Below, in pieces: positions 1 to 10,997 of a stretch of DNA of 64,000 nt (position 1 is its first letter; each line of letters opens with the position of its first letter). Position numbers and translations under genes: made by a program. The notes under the pieces are model-generated. The model had not been told where the DNA came from. It made no database searches and was given only the letters and a program-made list of their open reading frames with translations. Location: the NCBI RefSeq assembly GCF_010015445.1, contig NC_053112.1:8330403-8394402 (forward strand), written 5' to 3'. The DNA comes from Perca fluviatilis. Lineage: Eukaryota > Chordata > Actinopteri > Perciformes > Percidae.

Positions 1-198
1 GGGAGTACAGACTTTAAGGATGCCTTGTAAAAGTCCCCTGCTATAATATTTATCCCCTCTGGGTGATTACTATGGTTAGCAGTGAGCCAAACTTGTGCTA
101 ACGTTAGCATCGGGTGCTATGTGGACGGCAGTGTGCTGTTTTCGTGGTAAATAAAATGGCCTGTATATTACCAACAGGACTCCAGGTCAGGAAGCCCT

Positions 199-231
199 GT
201 CTGACCAATCACCCACCGTGATTGGTCAGAC
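199..231. repeat. 14-bp perfect inverted repeat with opposed CCAAT motifs
   Basis: Positions 199-212 and 218-231 are perfect reverse complements around a 5-base loop. Each arm carries a CCAAT-type motif (ACCAATCAC / GTGATTGGT). It could be a promoter element or a transposon end. No gene start was recognised next to it. Confidence 0.6.
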
Positions 232-339
232 CCATTCCCTGCAGACAGTCTTCTTAAAATATGCGTGCAGTCTGTGATATGAGTTGCCTAGTGTTCAGAG
301 TTTAATAGCGTTCAGCGTTCATGTGATCGTTTTGGATCC

Positions 340-636
340 TTCAAGAGGGATCTCAAGACTTATCTGTTGATCTTACACTTAAATTATTAATTCTTAGTTA
401 TAATTTCTTTATTTATTGGTATTTTTATTATTTTTTTTATTGATATTTGATATTGTATTGCCATTATTGTTATTTTGCTTAATATATGCTTAGCAACTTT
501 AAAAACTGATCTTATAGATCACACAGACTTTTCAACTACCCAACATGCTAACTGCTAGCATTTTCAATGTTAGCTTAAACAGTTAGGTTACCTGACAGCC
601 ACTAACTTTAATGTTACAGCCAAACTGCTTGTTGTT
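340..636 (+). repeat. About 300-bp dispersed segment, also at 13722-14028
   Basis: This AT-rich stretch starting at CTCAAGACTTATCTG recurs almost unchanged, in the same orientation, at 13722-14028. In both places it runs directly into a long (CA)n tract, so segment and microsatellite moved or were duplicated together. No coding potential is seen. Confidence 0.75.
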
Positions 637-639
637 GTG

Positions 640-753
<114 letters not shown>

Positions 754-892
754 TTGACTTTTGCCCAAAATCATAAATGCCTTCAGTATGACCTATATTG
801 GTATCCAACTTACAAGTCATAACACTATCCTTTCAACAGGAAGTTCGGAGCTTTCACCGTTGCCTACGTAAGTGGTCTGATGTTTATACGTA

Positions 893-1230
893 CGTGTGTG
901 TGTGTGTGTGTTGTGCTGTGTATTGGGTGTGTGTGCTAAGTGTAATGTGTGTGTGTGCTGGTGTGTGTGCTGGTGTGTGTGTGTGTGTGTGTTGTGCGTG
1001 TGCTGCTGGTGTGTGCGCGCTGGTGTGTGTGTGTGCTGGTGTGTGTGCTGGTGGGTGTGTGTGTGTGTGTGTGTGCGCTGGTGTGTGTGCGTGTGTGCTG
1101 GTGGGTGTGTTTGTGTGCGCTGGTGTGTGTGCTGGTGTGTGCGCTGGTGTGTGTGCGCTGGTGTGTGTGCGCTGGTGTGTTGCGCTGGTGTGTGTGCGCT
1201 GGTGTGTGTGCGCTGGTGTGTGTGCGTCGT
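893..1230 (+). repeat. GT-rich compound minisatellite
   Basis: Irregular GT runs with a recurring 12-14 base motif, GTGTGTGCGCTG and variants. The repeat is most regular at 1120-1230. It explains the overlapping Cys/Val-rich and His/Thr-rich open frames on both strands. Confidence 0.95.
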
Positions 1231-1824
1231 CGGCGACAAATCTTGCGACTTTCTGTAAAATAAAGTGGCCAGTATTGTCCAGCGAGCATGCGAGGCATTT
1301 CTCTCTGTCGCCGCCGAAACGGCCCCTTCTGTTTTGTGAATGAAGGGAAGCCCCGCCCTCCCCCCTTAGCTCTCTACAGCCCTCGTGAACAAGACCGAGA
1401 GACTTGTAGTTACATTTTGAAATGCATGAAAAAGCCTCGGAATATAATAACGAAGTTCGGAGTCAAAGTCCTAATTCATATCGGCGATTCAGCCCAAAAG
1501 TGCGTCGGCCCACCGGGGAAATGCCCGGTATGCCAGGTTACCAGTCCAGCCCAGAGACAGTAAGAAGGTCCTGGCGCGCCTACCAAAAACAGTCCATAGA
1601 CGCTACAGCTGTAGCGTCTATGGACTGTTTTGTCCAGCTATCGCTATCAAGCATACTAAAACTTTTTCAACAGTAGTTTAAACTTGTCACCATTAGCTCA
1701 CAACATTATACTAATGTTATAAACCTAAAATAAGTTAACGCTGACAGCTTTGAGCCTGTCTGAGGTTTGTTAGTAACGCCTCACATTAGTAACGTTAGTT
1801 CAGCAAAATCAGCCTCCAACTTAC
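1231..1824. other. Unassigned, with open frame 1288-1563 and a 46-bp palindrome
   Basis: A 91-codon plus-strand open frame covers 1288-1563. It matches no family I recognise, overlaps another frame, and has no clear splice or start context. It is probably chance, or a fragment of a zinc-finger-like or transposon sequence. The palindrome at 1586-1631 is listed separately. Confidence 0.3.
1586..1631. repeat. Perfect 46-bp palindrome
   Basis: The 23 bases on either side of the CAG|CTG centre (between 1608 and 1609) are exact reverse complements with no loop. It could extrude a cruciform or be the core of a foldback MITE. Confidence 0.9.
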
Positions 1825-1891
1825 CGGCTTCAGAAGCAGGTGCAGCACACAGAAAGATGGAGGCTAACAGGAACAGGTCAACCTTCATCAT
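1825..1891 (-). CDS. Signal-peptide first exon of an unidentified secreted or membrane protein (partial)
   Basis: Read on the minus strand, ATG at 1891-1889 opens a 22-codon stretch: two Met, Lys, then a hydrophobic core (VDLFLLASIFLCAAP) and a small-residue cleavage-like end (ASEA). It stops with one base of the next codon at a consensus donor, G|GTAAGT. A signal peptide on a short first exon ending in phase 1 is typical of Ig-superfamily and other cell-surface genes. Later exons would lie left of 1825, and none is recognisable before the window edge. It is not similar to the MKTFTSLL signal exons of the receptor cluster, so it belongs to another gene. The first of the two adjacent ATGs was chosen. 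The exon call is fairly firm; identity is unknown. Confidence 0.6.
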
Positions 1892-3180
1892 CGGAATGAG
1901 TTAAAAAGGCAACCAGACTGATAAAGTAATATGTAAACCACAGGACTGCCTGTTGAGTCGGCTGTTGCTTACAGTCTTTAGGAGAACTCGCCGCTGAAGT
2001 CTCAAATGATCCTCGGAGGATCTACTAATGGTGCATTAATCATTCCACCCATATGTCAATGATTCCACCAATCAGAGGCATCACTGTGGGATTGTGGGTA
2101 ATGAAGTACTTATCCAAGACATCACGAATAAAAGACGTTTATCTCAAAACAAGGTTGGTGCCCCATGATTTTTGGCGTCTATATGATCATATAGAATCGC
2201 TTAGTCACGTCGGCATGCTGGTTTTAAGTCTACCATCGACGGTTACCATTTTATGGCTATTTTATATACTCCAATTTGTCAAAGGAGAAAATGCATTACT
2301 TCCGGAATCTGGTGCGGCCGGGACTGCTCTCGGAATCCTCTGTGGGCGGGACGCAAAATTACGAACCCGACTGTTGCTCTATCGGAGCATAAAAAAGGCA
2401 GAAACAACCTCCCGTTTGACTAGTTTCACTTCTTGAAAAGGTCTAAATAACGTGTGACGACCCAAGTAATGACCGATCAATTATTTACGGATTTAAAAAA
2501 GGCCTGCAAATGTTGATTTCAGATAAAGGTTAGATCAGCTCGGAGCAAAGTCTCTAACGTATATAATTATTATTTTATTGTATATTCTGTTGTTGATAGT
2601 CGCCCTCAGTAATCCAGTTAATAAAGATGATTAACAAAGACTCCAGTAGAAGTGTGAGGGAGCATCTGATGCCCCCACATTTACAACAATGCACCGCTCA
2701 CTATGAAAGACAGTCAGTAATTATATTTTAATGCTAAATAATAACACTACAACAGGCTTTTGCATGAGACTGAGGAAAATGCCATAACCAGAGTATTTTA
2801 AAGTATTTGGTGATTTTAGCTCCACTATTGGTGTTGTGCTTCCACATATAGGCTACACACCTTTATATAAGATAAAACCTGCGTTAATGCCTTTTCTAAC
2901 ATCCTTCATTATGAAACTGCAGTCCATTATTATTTTGGAGGCAAAAGTTAAATTCCAGCCAAATACTAAACACAACAACCCCTAAAATAACAATAAACAC
3001 GTTTGTGAACGGAGATTAAACAGCAAAATATAAAGCATATAAAAACATGTGAATAAATACCTTGTTGTGGAAAGTGTAAAGAAAGTCCACTTGTTTGAAG
3101 CTTTCAGCACAGACTCTCTCTCCCTTCCTGTTACTGCCGCACATGGCCTCTAAGCCCCGCCCCTTTTACTGACTTTCGCG
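1892..3180. other. Upstream region of the 1825-1891 exon, otherwise unassigned
   Basis: It contains an unrecognised 127-codon plus-strand open frame (2053-2436) with no domain signature. The stretch 1892-2110 should be 5'UTR and promoter of the minus-strand signal-peptide exon and includes an inverted CCAAT motif near 2070. The rest is AT-rich with no gene seen. Confidence 0.35.
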
Positions 3181-3184
3181 CCAT

Positions 3185-4242
3185 TCATCTTCTTCTTATC
3201 TTTATGGTTTATTGGCGGTTGGCAAACCAACTTAAAGGTGCATTACCGCCACCAGCTGGACTGGAGTGTGAACGAGAGATAAATGCAGAAAATAAATAAA
3301 CAAAAATAAAAATAAACCTAAATCCTCTTTACTAAATCAATTTCCCTTAAATAGCTTTATAATACAGTGATATACCTTGCCCGCTGGTGACCCCAAAAGC
3401 CCTGCCAATGAAAATGCGTGGTGATCTGCCTTACGAAGTGTCTGGAAAAGGTGCTCTCTCTGGCTGTAGTATTTCTTGCAATGAATTAGGAAATGCTCAA
3501 CAGTTTCTGGCTGATGACAGTTTACACAGTTTCCATTAGAATGTTAATGAATGTTAATCAATGAATAATTAAGACCTGTATGTCCAATTCTGAGACGAGT
3601 AATGATACTTTATTCCCTACATTTAAATCCCACCTTCCTCCCATCACCAACACCACTTTGTAGACTGTAAAGATGTCTTCCTGTTTCACTAATGTCCCAA
3701 CACCCCTGCCATGTTGTTTGTGCATATGTCCTGATGAATGATTTGACTTCCGCTTTGCTCATTGGGACCTGTAGGTCTACATCTGTAATCTTAAGTGCTT
3801 GTTTGGCCAGAATATCCACCTTCTCATGTCTCTCCACACCAGCATGGGCAGGAACCCAAATGAAAGTTGTAAATAAACACTTAACTTGCATTCTGTACAA
3901 TACAATAAATATGTCATTGATGATATCTGTTCTGGATGAGGATCTGCCTGTTCTAATGCTAGACAGTGCAGAAAAACTGTCGGATGCAATAACAGTTTTG
4001 GATAAACCGTTCTCCTCTATCCACCGTAATGCCAGTAACACTGCCATCAACTCTGTAGTGTATACTGATAAATGATCAGATTACCTTTTCTTTATTGATG
4101 TATCACTCACTGGGATATACACTGCTGCACCTACACACCCTTTTTCTGGATCTTTAGAGCCATCTATGAAAATGAAAACCGAGTCTACGTCACAGTCCCT
4201 CCCAACGACTTGTATATATATGAATGGACGGTCTATGGTCTC
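3185..4242 (-). mobile_element. 3' end of a LINE carrying an RNase H domain
   Basis: The minus strand from about 4242 reads as an RNase H domain across a single stop near 4075. Visible motifs are FIFIDGSK (first Asp), TELMAVLLAL (Glu), ASDSFSAL (second Asp) and FIWVPAHAGVERHEKVDILA (last acidic residue). All four expected catalytic positions are present. Below 3610 the frame breaks but still resembles the usual C-terminal Cys/His segment (RLRIGHTGLN, then C-x2-C, H and C). The element ends near 3185 with a GAAGAAGA-like tail, after a tail sequence with the fish-LINE pattern GGTAATGCACC. An RNase H after the RT suggests an I/Nimb-type LINE. It is 5'-truncated, with no RT or endonuclease. Confidence 0.75.
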
Positions 4243-4990
4243 TCCACATTCTTCTTTCATATTACATTGTTATAATCATTTCTCTTTCCTATATTACAAG
4301 CTTTTTACAACATAAAAATAGATCAATAACTATGATTACCATACTCCTTAATGTAAATATACAATATTTATTGCATTTTCAGATAAACTTATTTACGTTG
4401 TTGTCGCCATCTTTCACCCCCCCTAAAAATGAACCAAAGATAATAAAAAGCACTACTGATGAGGACCAGCAGGGGGCGCTGCAGCACTGAGAATCTCAGC
4501 ATTTCTTTTTGTTTTCAGCTTTATGAAGATGCATCTTCCAGCTGATCCGAGAGGCTTTTTAAAGACTTTATTTAGCTTAAGAAGGAGGAGAGTTTTCTCA
4601 ACACATAAAGGAATATTATATCCTTCAGTTCATCACAAACATTCAACATCAACACATCTGGAGATAAATACAAATAGAATAGAAAAAAATAAGCAAAATA
4701 CACACGCAAATACATTCACAAATTCATTAGCAGAAGGAGCTTGACCATGTAGTCATTTAAAAATAAGATTTCAGTTTGAATAACTTCTACAGTTGATGGC
4801 TTTGCAGACAAAAACAATAAATATGTATATTAACAAAGTGCAACATCAACAAAAAAAGCAAAAAGAAAGTGCAGCAAATAAAATCCTACGTCATCATCCA
4901 GCAGTTGTGTTCACTGATTGTCACCATTTCCCCTGACGGCCTGATTCAGCCCCAGATATTAAAGAGATAAAGTCATAAAGGAGCTGAAGC
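4243..4990 (-). other. 3' flank of receptor unit A (shared block)
   Basis: This block recurs at 26461-27190 (same orientation), 50930-51480 (inverted) and in part at 57240-57440 (inverted). In all three receptor units it is the distal end of the 3' region and holds an AATAAA in the gene's sense (here 4572-4567). Insertions now put it 3.6 kb beyond the unit A stop codon. Confidence 0.6.
4567..4572 (-). terminator. Conserved AATAAA poly(A) signal, unit A
   Basis: AATAAA in minus-strand sense, in the same context (AAGCTAAATAAAGT) as at 26781-26776 (unit B) and 51398-51403 (unit C). Conservation between paralogs suggests the real end of the transcript, though no cDNA supports this. Confidence 0.45.
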
Positions 4991-5071
4991 CTTCACATAG
5001 TTTGGTGTCCAGCAGAGAGATCTTCACAGCAGTCTGAACCAGCTTCACATGAAGACCTATATATACCAATA

Positions 5072-5728
5072 CGATGGAGCATTAGGACCACATCAAGGGG
5101 AACATTTATTTTTTATTTATTTTTTGCATTTCTAGAATAATGTCGAGATTAAAGTTGAAATGTCGAGAATAAATTCAACTCCTTCATCACTTCATCACAT
5201 TAGAGCGACTGTCCTCCATGCCAGCTGCCATGTGGGCAACATCGCAGATAGGCTACGGGTTACATCCTCGCCTGAGCTCCACTCCTTCAGGATCAAACTA
5301 TTGGATCAATTGTCTTATTGGGTCTTGTGATACAACATATGCGTAGGTGTAACCATGGATACCCTTATTGCATCTGTCCATTACAAGCTACTTCAGTTTG
5401 CAGGAATACGGCCACCTCTACCAATATGTGTGGTTTCTCCTTCTGAACAGACTTATCACCATACTGTGTTTATGTGCTAAAAGAGAAATAATTCCCTTGT
5501 TATTAAAACTGATTCTGAAGTATAACTTCACGAGTTCATATAGGCCTTCACAAGGCATTTAGAAGACTATAGGTAAAGCTAGTAGTTTGGTTTATTCTCA
5601 AAAGTCTGACTGGATTCTTGAAATGTCAACTTTATTCTCGTCATGTTGACTTTATTCTCAAAATGCAAAATAAATAAAATATCTTGCTCCTTAATTTTTT
5701 TCCCTTAATGTGGCCTAATGCTCCGTTG
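5072..5728. mobile_element. 657-bp MITE with TA duplication, family 1
   Basis: The ends CGATGGAGCATTAGG and CCTAATGCTCCGTTG are inverted and flanked by TA (5070-5071, 5729-5730). Sub-terminal sequence has repeated 'GAGAATAAA' motifs. The same element is at 53024-53711. A TA target suggests Tc1/mariner-type mobilisation. No transposase frame is present. Confidence 0.8.
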
Positions 5729-6004
5729 TATACTAGTTTGAGATTAAATTTACTTTTATTTTTAACTTTTTCTGGGGGGGCTTTTTTTCCCCCTCAGAGT
5801 GAGATCCAGAGGATAGACAGGGAAGGTGGAGAGAGATGGGGAACGCTCTCACTGGGCGAGCTAGTTCAAGTTACTTTGAATGTTGTTAAACGATGGAAAG
5901 CAGCTTTCGTTATGTCCCTGATATTACTTTAAGAGTCCCAACTCACGGTGAGGTTAAGGCCACAGACGGTAAAAATAACGGACAAAGCCTCTAGGTGATC
6001 TAAC

Positions 6005-6408
6005 AGGGGGGTCAAACTCATTTTCCCAGAGGGCCACACTGGAAAAAGAGAATCACCCCAAGGGCCAGACATGGAGAGTTTATTGACGTGCTTTTGTTAC
6101 TGCAGGTCTCTTTTTTAACATATTGGTAGTTTTTTTTCCTCATTTTTGTTGATTTTGTTCTGACTTTTTTGTGGCTTTCTCAGACATTTCTCACCTTTTT
6201 GTAAATTTGTTGCTTTTTACGACATTTTTGTTGACATGAAGTCCTACAAAAGTCAAACTCTATTGCAGTTTAAAAAACACTTTCCTGTGTTTTTGGTTTC
6301 GCGCACAACTAGATAATGTATTGTGAACCCAAACTGATATACGGGCCGGATCTAAATCTGCAACTGGCCGGATTTGGCCCGCGGGCCTTGAGTTTGACAC
6401 GTGTTCTT
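6005..6408. mobile_element. hAT-like non-autonomous element inside unit A 3' flank
   Basis: The ends are GTCAAACTCA and TGAGTTTGACAC, in a body with the 'GGGCCACACTGG' and 'CCGGATTTGGCCCG' sequence common in fish hAT MITEs. The host sequence GGTGATCTAAC is present on both sides (5994-6004, 6409-6419). The paralogous site in unit B (about 27631) has it once, so this is a real insertion. Confidence 0.75.
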
Positions 6409-6629
6409 GGTGATCTAACCCTGGTCAAGGTGTACCCATGCAGGAATACCCCACATAATAAAGGGGCTTTGAGCTTAACGTCGGCATGCTAACACGCTTA
6501 TAATGACAATGTTAGCATGCTAATGTCTAACTGGTGATTTTACATGTTGGCATGCTAACGGTTGCTAATTAGCAGTAAACACAAAGTACAGCAGAGGTAC
6601 CAATGTTGACCTGATCATGGTGCAAGAGC

Positions 6630-6737
6630 ACGGGTCTCAAACTCGCGGCCCGGGGGCCATTGAGGCCCGTGGGATGATAAGTTGTGACCCAGGCTCTACC
6701 TCCAGCAGCCCCCAGTAAGTTGAGTTTGAGACCCCTG
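6630..6737. mobile_element. Short hAT-like MITE
   Basis: About 108 bp with inverted ends GGGTCTCAAACTC / GAGTTTGAGACCC and a GC-rich centre. No clear target duplication was found. Confidence 0.55.
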
Positions 6738-6739
6738 AG

Positions 6740-8085
6740 CTAGAGGAAAAGTCAGCGGAGCACCGACGTTGTCACAATTCATCCTGAGAGGAACATGAAT
6801 GTCTGCAGCCATACTTTATGACAATCCATCCAGTTGATGTTCAGATATTTCAACATTTCTGGAACGACATCACTAAAAACATGAAGTCTAAGTTATATTC
6901 ATTCTTTATAGACCCTTTGCAAACACGTGACCACGCCATGACGGACGGCAGAATCACCGGAAGCCCAGGCTAAACAGTGTAGTAGACGAGTTACACTAGT
7001 TTCTATCAGTTTAAAATAAATAACACTAAATAAACTGAGCAGTCCAAAGCTAGCTGCAGCTAGCTGGTCGGCTAGCCGGGGTAGGAGCTCCGCAGACCCA
7101 CATTTAACTCTTTTCTTTGGCCTTTTTGAAGCTAGTTTCTGTGCCATGTCATCTTTAATTTAACCGATATTTTTTGTATGTGTGTTAAGTTAAATGATCA
7201 AGGGAACGACTTTCTTTCTGGGATATGTAGGTCAGTGAATAACCGATGATAGCTATGTGGGACCTGTTAGCAGGAACAGCTGGTTAGCACGGCAGTTAGC
7301 TGGGTGAGGATAATTTTATTATTATTTATCAGTCATTTAAAACAGAAAGGCAATACATACACATGCTTGTGTTGGTGAGGATTACTCTGCAGATTGTGTA
7401 TGTGGGAACACGAACACGTGTGCGTTTGGCTTGCCGTCCGTCTACAGCATAGCTCTTCTGCCGTCCATCATGGCGTTCATAATTTGTGCGAGTAGAGCAT
7501 GACGTCACGTGCAAAGGGTCTATATCTTTATATAACACAGGAGGCATTGTTTTTTGGAATAGTTGCAAGAAACTCCCACAAACCTGTCTCATGTTATGAA
7601 GTATTTCTGTCTTTTTGTGATACTCAGTTATGACCAAAGGTCATTCAAGACATTCTACGGTTTGTTATTTCTCAATAACAGACTGTTGTGATGCTCGCAG
7701 TTTTGATCACAGACTCTTGACGACCATTTCTAAATCAATAAAATCATTTTCAAATCAATATTTGTGTAAAATGTTTGATTTCTTTAGTGAGCAGCCGTGT
7801 AATAAACCATCCTGTATGTTGTAAATATGATTTTGTTCGGGGGCTTATTGTTGACCAGCTCAGAAGATTTATGTAAAGATCCTTTTCTAATACTGCATCA
7901 GGACCAAAAGGACTCCTTATTATGATCCTGGTTGTGTCTGAGTTGTGTAAAACCTTTATCAGTCCATGTGGGGGGGTTCATGTAGTTCTGGTCTCTGAAC
8001 TCTAAAACTGGTGAAGGCAGTGGGATCACTTGATGGCCGACCTTCACTGTCCCACTAAATGCTTGCTCTTGGGGGAATTACTGGA
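6740..8085. other. Intergenic, no gene seen
   Basis: Short open frames on both strands (6899-7147, 7329-7637, 7630-7824) have no recognisable motif or splice context. 7740-8085 is shared with unit B (about 28160-28400) and is receptor 3'-flank sequence. Confidence 0.4.
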
Positions 8086-8195
8086 ATTGTTGGGTCTTTG
8101 TAAACTATAGAGTGTGGTCTAGACCTACTCTATCTGTAAAGTGTCCTGAGATAACTCTTGTTATGATTTGATACTATAAATAAAGTTGAATTCGA
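8086..8195 (-). repeat. Ancestral interspersed-repeat fragment in the receptor 3' region
   Basis: The sequence around 'GTCTAGACCTACTCTATC' directly follows the stop codon region of units A (here), B (28410-28545) and C (50295-50450). It therefore inserted before the units duplicated. A longer member of the family lies in unit C at 48815-49743. Confidence 0.65.
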
Positions 8196-8213
8196 GCTCT
8201 CAGACGAGGTTTC

Positions 8214-8362
8214 CTACAGTAAGACGTTTCCATTTCCTGCAGCTCTCTCCAGGTCTTCATCTTCTTTTGCTGCTTCCATGTTCAGGTTTTTCATCTCACA
8301 TCCATTCCCTGCTTTCTCTGGTTCTTGCTCCTTCCTTCCTCTGAGCCTCTCGATGCAACTCT
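8214..8362 (-). pseudogene. Unit A exon 5, cytoplasmic tail
   Basis: The acceptor TTTCTCAG precedes SCIERLRGRKEQEPE..., ending ...ERAAGNGNVLL and TAG. The tail is charged, rich in Glu, Arg and Lys, with no Tyr, so no ITIM or ITAM motif. It is intact here although the gene is broken upstream. Confidence 0.75.
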
Positions 8363-9018
8363 CTGAGAAAAAGAAAAGCAGTTTGAGGAACTTGTTAAAG
8401 GACAGAGGAAACAGAGAAGTAGAGAACAAATAGCCTACCTGTATTAGCCTGAATATAATGTTTTTCCTCCTATGAATATATGTGAAAAAGTGAGGTTGTC
8501 CTATATTCAGGGTCTAGACTTTAAAACACCAATATATACATCCTCAACAACAGGTGGCGCCAAACAGAGAGACACAGGGAGCGTCCTGAACAAAGAGGCT
8601 CAAAGGTAGTAATCCAGAAATGAGCAAACAAATGAGAAAAAGTTGTGATGCTAACTTTAAGATGAGGGTAAAGTACGGAGAATGCAAGCCCAAAAAGACC
8701 TCATGAAGTATTTTTTCAAAAATGAGTCTTGAAAAAAGGGGGTGGGTCATCGTATTTTCGGGGTCGTCTTATATTCGGGTCAATGTGGTATATGGCTCAC
8801 ATCTGAGCATTAATGTGGATTAAAGCACACAAAGTGTACCAGGATCAGTCTGTCTGGTTCTGGTTTGACTTCAACAACTTCAAACACAGACATGAGACAT
8901 CAAGCACTGATATCACATCAGTTCACAGTGAAAACACGGACATGTGTAAAGATACAACTAACACCACAAATGATCAGGAGAAAGAGCTGTGGAGCAAAAG
9001 TTTGTTTTTTTAACTTAC

Positions 9019-9114
9019 TGATCTCTCCTCTCATCAGAACCAGAACCAGGAGAGTCCCGAGGAGGAGAAGAGAGGGAAGGATAACAGCACGGGCAGTCTT
9101 CCTGTTCTCACCAT
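9019..9114 (-). pseudogene. Unit A exon 4, transmembrane
   Basis: It reads DGENRKTARA, then a Leu/Val-rich membrane helix (VILPSLLLLGTLLVLVLM), then RGEI. Acceptor TTCCAG and donor GTAAGT are intact. It has one Lys-to-Glu difference from unit C just after the helix. Confidence 0.75.
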
Positions 9115-9264
9115 CTGGAAGAATATCAGAGAAGATGTTGAGTTTAGAAGAAGGGCAGCTTTAAGAAGAGACACACCTAACCCTAACCCTAACCAGAACT
9201 CACACACTAACCAGCCTGAGTCAGGACCCTTCAGGTCTCTGGAGGACTATTAGAAGACATTTAC

Positions 9265-9348
9265 CCCGATGCTCTGACTCGCGCTCTTCTCCCACTGGAG
9301 GTCCAGATGTGCTGAAATCATTTCTCTTTGTCCTGTTCGCTTTTCTTT
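9265..9348 (-). pseudogene. Unit A exon 3, stalk
   Basis: 28 codons, hydrophilic and Ser/Glu-rich, containing an NRT sequon and KRNDFSTSGPPVGEE. Splice sites AAACAG and GTAAAT match unit C. Confidence 0.7.
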
Positions 9349-9400
9349 CTGTTTTAAATGACACAAAAATCATTATCTGCAGTTGCATTATACAAAACAT

Positions 9401-10605
9401 AAAGGTCCCATGGCATGAAAATGTCACTTTCACTTGTCAGGTTTTTTAACATTAATATGCGTTCCCCCAGCCTGCCTATGGTCCCCCAGTGGCTAGAAAT
9501 GGTGATAGGTGTAAACCGAGCACTGGGTATCCTGCTCAGCCTTTGAGAAAATGAAAGCTCAGATGGACCAATCAGGAATCTTCTCCTTATGAGGTCATAA
9601 GGAGCAAGGTTACCTCCCCTTTCTCTGATTTGCCCGCCCAAAGAATTTGGCCCGCTCATAGAGAGAGAGAGACATCATGGCTTTCAAACGAAGCAAAGTG
9701 GCAGTTGGTCAAGGAGCCACACCCCACCCCTCCACCTTGCCCCCCTCTCCTCCTCAATAGCTACAGACACAGAAATGGCACATCCTAAGGAAAGCTCATT
9801 GTGGGACTGGCTCTAGAGGTTGTAATTCGGGAAAGAGACTTCAGATACAGTATTAGGGGACCACTAAGGTCTATATAAAAGAGACTTCAGATACAGTATT
9901 AGGGGACCACTAAGGTCTATATAAAAGAGACTTCAGATACAGTATTAGGGGACCACTAAGGTCTATATAAAAGAGACTTCAGATACAGTATTAGGGGACC
10001 ACTAAGGTCTATATAAAAGAGACTTCAAGATACAGTATTAGGGGACCACTAAGGTCTATATAAAAAAGATTTCAGATACAGTATTAAGGGACCACTAAGG
10101 TCTATATAAAAGAGACTTCAGATACAGTATTAGGGGGACCACTAAGGTCTATATAAAAGAGACTTCAGATACAGTATTAGGGGTACTATAAGGTCTATAT
10201 AAAAGAGACTTCAGATACAGTATTAGGGGACCACTAAGGTCTATATAAAAGAGACTTCAGATACAGTATTAAGGGGACCACTAAGGTCTGTACAAAAGAG
10301 ACTTCAGATACAGTATTAGGGGACCACTAAGGTCTATATAAAAGAGACTTCAGATACAGTATTAGGGGACCACTAAGGTCTATATAAAAGAGACTTCAGA
10401 TACAGTATTAGGGGACCACTAAGGTCTATATAAAAGAGACTTCAGATACAGTATTAGGGGACCACTAAGGTCTATATAAAAGAGACTTCAGATACAGTAT
10501 TAGGGGACCACTAAGGTCTATATAAAAGAGACTTCAGATACAGTATTAGGGGACCACTAAGGTCTATATAAAAATATCCAAAGAGCACCATGTCATAGGA
10601 CCTTT
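9401..10605. mobile_element. Non-autonomous DNA transposon in unit A intron 2
   Basis: The terminal inverted repeats AAAGGTCCCATGGCATGA and (right end, inverted) AAAGGTCCTATGACATGG bound a teleost MITE body. Unit C intron 2 has no insert at the matching point (around 48305-48325), so this postdates the A/C split. The interior holds the 46-bp tandem array at 9835-10572. Confidence 0.8.
9835..10572 (+). repeat. 46-bp minisatellite, about 16 copies
   Basis: The unit runs from GAGACTTCAGATACAG to CTATATAAAA. The period is 46 (for example 9835 to 9881). A few copies have single-base indels (near 10027, 10190, 10270). From memory, the family consensus has a single unit here, so this is a local expansion inside the transposon. 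Confidence 0.97.
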
Positions 10606-10652
10606 AAATATAAAAATAAAAAAAAACATTACAATTGACCTGTCCTGCTTAC

Positions 10653-10994
10653 CAACAGTGAGGTAAAATTCACAGCGGGCTTTCAGTTTTGGGACGTAGA
10701 CTTCATACGGTCCAGAGTCAGACAGATTTACTGAGGGAGATGTGCAGCGTCACGGTTCCTCCGATCAGGTCTTCATGGATCAGAGTTGTTCTGCCTCTGT
10801 AGTGACGACTCTGTGGAGGGAAATGGTCCTGTTCGGTTCGTGTTAGACGTGGACCAGATCGTCATGGAGGTCAAGTCTCTTCAGATCCAACGTGTAAGGA
10901 GTCAAGTTGAGCGGAGGACTCAGAGAACCCCCCAGAGTAACAGCATCACCTTCTACTGCCTCGACCAGAGTCGGACACACCACACCATACTCTC
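10653..10994 (-). pseudogene. Unit A exon 2, IgV domain with premature stop
   Basis: It encodes the same domain start as unit C (GEYGVVCPTLVEAVEGDAVT), but the C' strand reads VHV then TAA (10845-10843), where C has VHVYRHGQD. A 2-base and a later 1-base insertion make it 342 bp against 339 in C. The acceptor CTCCTGCAG-type context and donor GTAAGC are intact. Confidence 0.85.
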
Positions 10995-10997
10995 CTG

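Noticed and set aside
2053..2436. 127-codon plus-strand open frame
   Set aside because: No domain, no splice sites and no supporting duplicate. Kept only as unassigned sequence.
9176..9196. Former telomere end
   Set aside because: Only three TTAGGG-type units, inside an intron and duplicated with the gene. Too short to support a fusion or telomere origin.
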